Of a stretch of DNA of 20,107 bases, positions 1 to 7,893 are shown one piece after another. The position numbers and the translations under genes are program-made. The stretch is from Pelargonium cotyledonis (lineage: Eukaryota; Streptophyta; Magnoliopsida; Geraniales; Geraniaceae), in the NCBI GenBank assembly GCA_036897625.1, contig JAYMTA010001423.1, forward strand, positions 1-20,107, read 5' to 3'. Positions within the stretch are counted from its first letter, which is position 1. The number at the start of each line of letters is the position of its first letter. The notes below the pieces were generated by a model that saw only the letters and a list, made by a program, of their open reading frames with translations, was not told the DNA's origin and searched no databases.

Positions 1-260
1 CCCCGAACCTGGTTCACCGGCGAGATCTGACCGCCATCAGGTCTTCGTTCTCCAACCTCCAAGAGTTGTACCTTGACAACAACTACCTAAAGGGCACAGT
101 TCCGGTGAGTTTCAACGGTCTGGTCAGCCTAATCGGCCCCAAATTTAGTCGAACAACCTCTCCAGTAGATTTTCGGAACTGGGTTTTCTTCAAAATCTGA
201 CCTTCCTCGACGCATTTTCGGCTGTGCTTCCGCCGTCGGTAGGGTTCGTGTGCAGAGAGA
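1..260 (+). pseudogene. Leucine-rich-repeat gene relic, cut by the window edge
   Basis: Two adjoining stretches read as plant-type LRRs in different frames. From about position 42 the plus strand gives SSFSNLQELYLDNNYLKG and then a TVPVSFNGLVSL-like turn, which fits the LxxLxLxxNxLxGxVPxSFxxL consensus. From about 149 another frame gives SNNLSSRFSELGFLQNLTFL, the next repeat. A frameshift near 150 separates them, and the second frame decays after about 260. There is no start, signal peptide or kinase. The wording (ELGFLQNLTFLD) resembles extracellular LRR proteins or LRR receptor ectodomains, but I cannot assign a subfamily. It is not a copy of the ectodomain of the kinase at 2558, whose repeats differ. 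It may be the end of a longer pseudogene lying to the left. Confidence 0.6.
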
Positions 261-519
261 AAACGAGGGAAGATGGGTGAGATGTTAGAGTTCATGTGTA
301 AAAGAAAGGGAGATGTGTTGGTTTTGTTTTTGTTATACTATTTTTTATTTTTAAATTCTAATCATCCAACTTATAATTATCCCACGTCATCCAATAAATT
401 ATTTCACATCATCAAATATTATCCAACTAAGAAGTACATGTCAGCGATTTTTTTCCAATTGTGCAAAGAAACGTTCACGTCAGCGTCACTTAACAAACAA
501 ATTGACGGAATGTGACGGC

Positions 520-625
520 GGGTACTAAATTGGGTACAAAATAAATGCGTGGATACTAGATTGAATTAAAAATAATAGTTTGGATACTAAGTTGGGTATA
601 ATAAAATTTGGGTACTAAACTGAAT
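520..625. repeat. Degenerate tandem repeat, period about 30 bp, four units
   Basis: The motif GGRTACTARRYTG recurs at about 520, 551, 582 and 610. It is followed each time by a variable AT-rich stretch. Spacing is 31, 31 and about 29 bp. The flanks (340-519) are AT-rich with repeated 'catc' and 'cgtca' words and no coding sense. It resembles the low-complexity non-coding repeats often found at the ends of plant MITEs or LTRs, but I could not identify terminal repeats. Confidence 0.6.
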
Positions 626-1030
626 ATTCGGCCAAAGTTTAGATAGCAAAAAAACCTTTAGTATCCACACTTCCCTAATATATACGATTAATTTCATTCT
701 TACTGTGTTTTCACTTTTACGATCACCCCTTCTTGGTTTTTTCTTTTTGATTGGTTTTTTCTTTTGTTTTATTGTAGATGCCGCTTTCTCATCTTTATCT
801 TTATCATATGCTAGTACGCGAGAGTGTGGTTACTATAATTGAGTTTATATTTTGGTATTTGTTTTTAATTAGACTTTATCTGTTATAGTATTTTTATATT
901 TTACTTATAACCCCTTTTACGAAGGTTTTGTGACATATTTCATTATAAAAGTTTTTACTTGTCTTCTTTTATTAGATGTTGTTATTATCATTGTAAGCGC
1001 ATAACTAATACTACAGGCAGTTGTTATGGT
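626..1030. other. AT-rich spacer, nothing recognised
   Basis: This is AT-rich DNA with T-rich runs (for example around 735-770 and 880-960). I see no open frame with coding character, no RNA gene and no terminal repeats. Confidence 0.5.
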
Positions 1031-1268
1031 CGTTGAGCTCAATTGTCAAGTGGAGGGTATTGCTGAGCTCCTACTGTTACAGGGAAGGAAATCTGATTGC
1101 AAACGCATTAGATAATATTGGACAACGGGTGAATTCGAGTCTTCAATTGTTCTGAACCGTCCATAAGAAGGTGGCGGAGTTACTTCGAGATGCTGCGAGG
1201 GACGGCTTTCTTCCCCAACTAGTCTCCTGCTAGCTTTTTTCCTTTTCCGTTGTCTACCAAAAAAAAAA
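1031..1268 (+). mobile_element. 5'-truncated LINE 3' end (RNase H tail, UTR, poly-A)
   Basis: Around 1082-1130 the plus strand reads REGNLIANALDNIGQR. This matches the conserved REGNxxADxLAxxG segment at the end of the RNase H (RVT_3) domain in plant LINE ORF2. The same frame then gives VAELLRDAARDGFLPQLVS, which matches the usual LINE C-terminal ending (L..D..G...PRLVS) before the stop. It has one internal stop after SSLQLF. A T/C-rich 3' UTR ending 'gttgtctacc' leads directly into a run of about 12 A, as in plant L1 elements. The 5' end is uncertain. A short direct repeat 'aatacta' (1007-1013 and 1269-1275) could be a target-site duplication but is too short to rely on. This copy must belong to a different LINE group from the element at 12527, which has no RNase H. 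Confidence 0.65.
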
Positions 1269-1270
1269 AA

Positions 1271-1699
1271 TACTATACCTCCCTATTTGACAATGATAAA
1301 AAAAATTACTATTCCTCTATATTGTAGTATTTGAAATACTCGTGACAGTTGACAAATAAATGAATAATAGTAAAATTTGAGAAACAAATTAATATTGATA
1401 TTTGAAAATCTTATGTGGACCTTGTAGGACCCATGGGCGCAAGGCAGATAAGATAACCCATTAACAAAAGCAACCAGCTGTTGACACGTCATCATGCCGT
1501 CCCTAAACCCACAAGAAAAACCCAAGTCAAATTGCAATGCCAATTCACATCGTATATCTTCCTATTCTTCGGCCACACCTTTTTCAACACCATATATGCT
1601 ATTGCTCCGTAATGTCCAAATAATTACTATAAACTAACCATTATATTTTTATTTATAAAAAATAAAAATATGTAACTGAATAGAAACTAATAAATGAAT
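1271..1699. other. Spacer between LINE stub and MITE, nothing recognised
   Basis: This is AT-rich spacer. A minus-strand open stretch of 86 codons (1283-1543) shows no domain or coding character and I do not call it. No RNA gene or repeat is evident. Confidence 0.4.
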
Positions 1700-1701
1700 T
1701 A

Positions 1702-1952
1702 CTCTCTCCGTTCTAAAATGAGTATCTTATTTCTATTTTTTACAATAATCAAGAATAACAAGATAAGTTAGTGTGTTTTCAATATTAGCCTCACTTTTTC
1801 ACCTACACCGCATGTGCAAATATGCTCATGTGCATAAGTGATAAGGGTAATATAGAAAAAATAATAATATAATTGCCTAAAAATAGATACATAATACTCA
1901 TTTTAAAACAAAAAATTAGACAAATAAGATACTCATTTTAGGACGTAGAGAG
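1702..1952. mobile_element. Mariner/Stowaway-type MITE with TA target duplication
   Basis: The left end, ctctctccgttctaaaatga, continues to about 1731. It is matched by the reverse complement of 1923-1952 over about 30 bp with only two mismatches. Both ends are flanked by TA (1700-1701 and 1953-1954). The element is 251 bp, AT-rich inside and non-coding. The terminal CTCTCTCCGT is a variant of the CTCCCTCCGT ends typical of plant Stowaway MITEs, which are moved by mariner-like transposases. It lies about 0.6 kb upstream of the kinase start codon, so it sits in the likely distal promoter. Confidence 0.9.
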
Positions 1953-1954
1953 TA

Positions 1955-2557
1955 TTTTATTAATTCAACATAAATTAGTTGTAATACATGGATTGATTCT
2001 TAAACTATGAATAAATCAATAAACTGACATTTCCAAATACACAACACCAACAACCCACGTTGAACATTGATTACTTGTTTCTCAGAAACAAAAATCAATG
2101 GTCGTTTCTAGAAAAATTCAAGTTGAAAGATACACAGAACTCTAGGTTGGTTGTTTATGTCAAAAACCTTTATTAAATCCGAGAACGCGTCAGGAACATT
2201 AATGTACAGCTCGCAGATTACGCTACAAAATACGATAATTAATACAGTATTAATCCCAAATTCACACAGCCTGTCGGCTAAAATCTCCCGATTAAACACT
2301 AATTTGTCGGATACAGTGGTCTGCGACCGCATTGCTCCTGCTGCTCCCGCTCAACTACCGTATCATTATCTCATCATCCTGTTCCTTTCACTGTTCAATT
2401 GAAGTAGCCAAGCCAACGCAGCTAGCTGAAGCTCCAGCTCCTACCTCTCCGAAATCTCTCTATCAACTGATTCTTGGGTTTCATGTCCAGTGCCACAAAT
2501 TCATAGCTCATCAGACCAAGATTGCTTTTTTACTCTTTTTGTAGGAACCCACCGGAA
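1955..2557 (+). promoter_or_regulatory. Upstream region and 5' leader of the LRR kinase gene
   Basis: The distal half is AT-rich. From about 2330 the sequence becomes pyrimidine-rich (repeated ctcctgctg and ctacctctcc words), as in plant 5' leaders. I cannot place a TATA box or transcription start securely. An imperfect palindrome spans 2066-2099. Immediately before the start codon, 2525-2543 is a T-rich tract ending in 'gtag', which resembles a 3' splice site and could end a 5'-UTR intron. Short open frames in this stretch look like chance. Confidence 0.4.
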
Positions 2558-5215
2558 ATGGCAACGCCGAGTTGTCGACCGTACGTTGTTGTCTTGTTCG
2601 TGTTGTCTGTGGGTCTACTTTTTACCGCTGGAGAGTCAGATCTAGCGTCCGACAGGGCGGCGCTAATGGCCCTGCGCTCGGCCGTGCGGGGTCGATTACT
2701 GCTCTGGAACATGACGGAGACAACACCGTGTTCTTGGCAGGGGGTGAATTGCTCGCAGGACCGGGTGGTGGAGCTGCGACTTCCGGGCATGGGTCTCTCC
2801 GGCCAGCTTCCGACCGCCGTCATCGGGAACATGACGGAGCTTCACACGCTCTCTCTCCGCTACAACGCGCTATCTGGGTCCGTGCCGTCTGACCTAGCCA
2901 GCCTACCGAACCTCCGGAACTTGTACTTGCAGGGGAACATGTTTTCTGGAGAAATTCCGGGGTTTTTGTTTACCATGCAGAACTTGGTTCGGCTGAATCT
3001 TGCCGGGAACAATTTTACCGGCGAGATCTCGCCCAATTTCAGCAATATGACTAGATTGGCCACTCTTTATCTGGAGGAAAACCAGCTTAATGGGTCGATT
3101 CCTGATCTGAATTTGAGCCTCGAACAGTTCAATGTTTCGTCCAATCGGCTTCAAGGACCGATCCCGTCGAAGCTCTCTGGGTTCCCGTCAAGCTCTTTTG
3201 AAGGAAACTCGCTCTGTGACAAGCCTCTCAAGTCCTGCAATGGCACTGCGGGTGGTGGGAAGAAGAAGCTGTCTGGTGGAGCAATTGCTGGAATCGTAAT
3301 TGGATCCTTGATTGCTCTCTTTCTAATCCTTCTACTTTTGATATGTTTGTGCCGTAGAAAGAAGAGTGACAAAACGGCAGCGAACACTGCGGTGGCGAAG
3401 GAAGTAGCGGTCGCGATTCCGAGTGAAAAGTCTGCGGCGGAGAGTGGCGCCGGAGGGCACGCGGCGGCAGCGCCGGCCAGGGCCGATGTTAAAACAGTTG
3501 GGAACAAGGAATTGGTGTTTTTTGGGAAGGCGGCGAAAGGGTTTGACTTGGAGGATTTGTTGAGGGCATCGGCGGAGGTATTGGGGAAGGGGACGTTTGG
3601 GACGGCTTATAAGGCAACTTTGGAAAATGGGATGGTTGTGGCAGTGAAGAGGTTGAAGGATGTTACTGTATCAGAGAAAGAGTATAGGGAGAAGATTGAA
3701 GTTGTGGGGAAGATGGACCATGAAAATTTGGTCTTGCTGAGGGCTTACTATTTTAGCAGAGATGAGAAGCTTCTGGTCTATGATTACATGCCCATGGGAA
3801 GCTTATCTGCACTTTTGCATGGTGAGAATTTCCTTCTCTGTTTCTCTTTAATTGCTTTATGGTTTTTGTTTTGAATTTGTTGTTTAAGTTTTGTGTTGCA
3901 TTATGTCTTGGCTATCATGCATTCTCTATTGTTGACCTCAATTTTGTGGAAAATCATATCACTATTGAACATCTTAATAATCATGACTTGATATGCCAAT
4001 GTTACTTAAAACCAGTGAACTCTTATGTTAGGAAGACTAAGAATTCAATAATAAGTGAAGCATTGTTGATATCCACTGGGAACGGCTCCTCTGAACTTCA
4101 ATGTTTTGCATAGCTTCACTGTATCCAACTTGTGTTAAGCCTCCCGTTCTGTACTGATATACGTGCTGACAGTATAGATAGTTGAAACTTTTTTAAATTT
4201 TTTGGGGAAGAATTGGCTTAGTTAGTCTATGCAGATTAGAGGTGCATGTATGTTTTGGCTTTACGTAATTGGTTGCTATTTGGAAATGTACATTGTTTAG
4301 TTTAGTTAGTACATCTCCTTACGTCTGCAGTTGTGATCCTCCATGTTCGTTCAGTGATTCGTATAATCAGTACATCAGTTATTTTCATGAAAATACCCGT
4401 CCAACGAGTATAAAACAATTTAACACTAACATTAAAAGAATATGATAACTTGGATATGAATGGGGACCTATTAAGTTGAAAGTCAAGTCGTATTTTCCCA
4501 CTTGATAAGATATATAATTGGAAGAGATGTAACAAAACCAACAGATGCAGATGACATATACTAGGGTCTCTCTCTAACATCATTCTATATTTCCTATCTT
4601 CTCAATGCAGGAAACAGAGGAGCTGGTAGGACTCCATTAAACTGGGAGACAAGGTCAGGAATTGCCCTTGGTGCTGCTCGTGGGATTGCATACATCCACT
4701 CACAGGGCACGAATAACTCCCATGGGAACATCAAGTCTTCAAACATTCTTCTCACTACATCATATGAAGCACGTGTCTCTGACTTTGGCCTTGCTTATCT
4801 TGCTGGTCCAACACCGACTCCTAACCGTATTGCTGGCTACCGCGCACCAGAGGTGACAGATGCTCGCAAAGTATCCCAAAAGGCCGATGTTTATAGTTTT
4901 GGTGTATTGCTGTTGGAGCTACTGACGGGGAAGGCTCCCACCCATGCTTTGTTGAATGAGGATGGGGTAGACCTTCCAAGATGGGTCCAATCTGTAGTTA
5001 GAGAGGAGTGGACATCTGAGGTATTTGACCTCGAGCTCCTGAGGTACCAAAACGTTGAAGAAGAGATGGTTCAACTCTTGCAACTTGCTGTTGACTGCAC
5101 TGCTCAATACCCCGACAACCGCCCTTCAATGACTGAGGTAGCAAAGCAAATTGAGGACATCTGTCGAACTAGTATGCAAAGGGAACAAGAAGTAGATGAT
5201 GTTACTGCCGCGTAG
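2558..5215 (+). CDS. LRR receptor-like kinase, RKL1/RLK902 (LRR-III) type, probably catalytically weak or inactive
   Basis: The gene has two exons, 2558-3821 and 4611-5215, with a GT..AG intron after codon position 1 in ...LLHG/NRGAG. The product is 622 residues. In order it has a signal peptide (about 1-24), an LRR N-cap ending CSWQGVNC, about five LRRs, a lysine-rich linker, a transmembrane helix (about 242-264) followed by CRRKK, an Ala-rich juxtamembrane region, and a kinase domain (about 329-605). The glycine loop [13 protein letters not shown] lysine K364 and DFG (479-481) are present, but the HRD motif is HGN (459-461), so the catalytic Asp is missing. This is the hallmark of 'probable inactive' LRR-III receptors at the plasma membrane. 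Length fits RKL1/RLK902 (about 650). The start at 2558 is chosen because it directly precedes the signal peptide; an in-frame ATG at 2522 adds 12 residues. The ligand is unknown. Confidence 0.93.
3822..4610 (+). other. Intron of the LRR kinase gene
   Basis: It starts gtgaga after 'ttgcatg' and ends 'ttctcaatgcag' before 'gaaacagagg', giving phase 1. It is 789 bp and AT-rich with many T-runs. The position inside the kinase domain, just after the LLHG motif, is the usual intron site in this receptor family. Open stretches inside it (3859-4113 plus, 4302-4583 minus) show no domain and I treat them as chance. Confidence 0.88.
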
Positions 5216-6641
5216 ACACATCTTCAGTGATGAATTGAAGAGGAAACTTCAGCAATCTTTCATTTTTGCACCAGTTTTATGGTGCTTTCATTGTTAGTTT
5301 ATTCTTGGGTTCATGATTTTTTTCTTCCGAGGAATCAACTGTGTATGCTATTTCATTTTCATTTTACATTCCTGCTCTACCTTTTTATTTTATTTTTCAC
5401 TTGTCCTTTTCCATAGCATTCTGTAATTTTGATGTCAATTCTGTATCTGGTGGGGATTTCAATACCATCATTACTTCTTCCTTGGTTGTGTGCAGTGTAA
5501 TTAATTGAAAATTGGTTTTGGTTAATGAGGTTGTGAAAAATTCTGTTGGCTTTTGCTTATAATGCAAAACTGATTTGTTGAAACTGAGATATATATGTTT
5601 GGTTACTTCTTGAAGTAGAATTGTTGGAATTGTAGCTTGTCACCAAGTAGCTACCTTGCTTTCATGGATATTGTTGATTGTTAATTTATTTCTTAAATTA
5701 TCTTGTTAGCAAGCCTGAGTGACTTCTTGCCATTCTTCACTTTTCTTCTTTCATGTTCTTGTCATTCGCATTTTGCTTTTCTTTGGATGATAGAGATGTT
5801 GTGGAGGAACTGAGACGGCTTTCGGTTTATTTTTTTTAAATGCTATACTTTAGCTTTAGTTTTATGAATGGATTAGCTTTTGTTTGTTGAAACTGAGTTG
5901 GTCTAGTTGTTGCCTTCAATGAAGGATTAAAGTTGGGTTCAAAAGAAAAAAAGAAGTAATTATTGAGTGTTCTGTTTCACTTTTGCTTTGGGTAACAACT
6001 ATGATTTGTTGAGACTGAGCTGTTTAAATAGTTATCACAAAGTACATATTCTTTGCCTTCCCCGTTCTCCATCTATAGGATCCACTTGAGATTTGATTGA
6101 TACCAACATAGTTGTATTAAAAAGTACTGTCAATATTTAGGTAAGGTTTCATTGTTCTCATAGCTATTGATTTGGATAGATTCAATTTCTTTGCAGACAC
6201 TGAATAATGCATGTACTGAACCCTTGGGCATAAAAGGGTCAATTTCACAATTTGAGTAGAGAGAATGAAAAACATGGTTTCCACTTCAAAAGAGAGCCAA
6301 CTTGCAATTGCATGTGAAGAAGATGAAAGTCCCAATTAGAAGTAAAAGAGAGAACAAACAAGAAATGCCATGTTGTCATTGCCTTGTTGCATGTCTATTC
6401 TAATTGGTTCTTCACAACCATAATAAACACAGATCTACAATCCATAATTATAGGTTTAAACAAGAAAGAGAATAAACAAATAATGCATTAAAGATTTGCC
6501 TCAATTGTTCTAGGAATGTATAGAGCACTTATTGGAGCACAATAAAACCATCCAAGGCAGAACATTCCCTATAAGAGTTCTAATCGCTAAATTTGCTTCG
6601 TCTGCTAATCCAACGTACAGGGCAAGGTAAAAGGAAACAGA
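5216..6641. other. Convergent 3' regions of the kinase and ARL8 genes
   Basis: This holds the 3' UTR of the kinase (plus strand) and of ARL8 (minus strand). No canonical AATAAA lies close to the kinase stop, but TGTA- and T-rich plant 3'-end elements are frequent (5340-5460). The 15-bp word tttgttgaaactgag occurs at 5574 and 5883, with a one-base variant at 6005. The segment 6009-6044 is repeated in inverted orientation in ARL8 intron 1 at 9764-9799. I see no further gene. Confidence 0.5.
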
Positions 6642-7841
6642 TCAAGTTGCTGTTTTTGAGTGCTTGATTAGCCAGTCAATGACGATATCTATGTTTATAG
6701 AATCCTTGCATGAGATCATATAGCAACATACCTCTCGGTCTGTGATTGATTCAAGGCCTCTGAAACCAACACAGCAAGTGATCAATAGAGATATATTAGC
6801 TAATGAAACGACTGATGGAATCATGAAACAACTCAGAAGGTTCCCAGAACTTACAGTTGATCCACCAATGCTTGCTTGGAAAGTGCTTCTGACTTGTCAA
6901 TTTTGTTGCCGACAACAAGCAAAGGAATCCCGGTTAAGGAAGGTTTTGTCAAAAGATCATGTAGCTCACTTCGAGATATAGGAACACTGTCTCTATCAGC
7001 AGCATCAACTACATATCTGCTTTTACATCCATTGGAAGGGAGACCAAAATATTCATGATTAGAATTCTATAAAATTTCAACTCATAATTTTTTATTTTTT
7101 TCCACATGCTGCTAAGAGTGGAAATGCTAAAAATAGATTATACTGCCAATATTTACATCTAGAATAATGTTGTGGATCAAGACATATCACCAAAAGCCAG
7201 AGGCAACTTAGGAACTATAAACTAGCACAAAACAACGTAATGGACAAGACAGGAGATATTACAGAATAGCAGATACGCCACGACAGTAACGCTCCCACAT
7301 TGTTCGAAATCTCCGTTGGCCTCCAAGGTCCCAAAGCTTAATTGTCACATTTCCTTTTGTAACTTTTCGCATATTGAATCCAACCTGTTGTTTCATAATA
7401 TGACTATCACTAATCAACATTTACTAACAATATACCTCATTTATCAGAAGTATATAATTAAAAAAGATTTGTTTCATGAAAAGATACCGACAGTTGGAAT
7501 CATGTCTTCAGTATAGCCTCCGCTCTGGTAAACATAAAAATGATCGATGTTAAGAAAAAGAGACTTACAAGAAACGACAAAAGAATAGAGAGTTTGTGTT
7601 TACTCACAGCAACAGCATTAACCAGGGAAGTCTTTCCTGCATTCTGAAGACCGATGAGGGAAAGTTCCATTTCCTGTTTGAAAAATAAGCTGATATGCCA
7701 CAACAGTAGGAGGATGTTAGCAAAACAAGTACACTAACCTAATAGAAACAATAACCATACAACATAATTGACTTCTCTCAACAGTCAACATTATAAAGTT
7801 CACAGATAGGTTGAAGGATTGACATAAGGCTATAGATTGTA

Positions 7842-7893
<52 letters not shown>

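Noticed and set aside
3859..4113. 84-codon open frame within the kinase intron
   Set aside because: It lies between well-supported splice sites, is AT-biased and shows no domain; the joined exons give an uninterrupted conserved kinase.
6710..6740. Donor-like gaggtatgt in ARL8 exon 6 suggesting another intron
   Set aside because: Reading straight through gives the conserved [12 protein letters not shown] and the expected 184-residue length.
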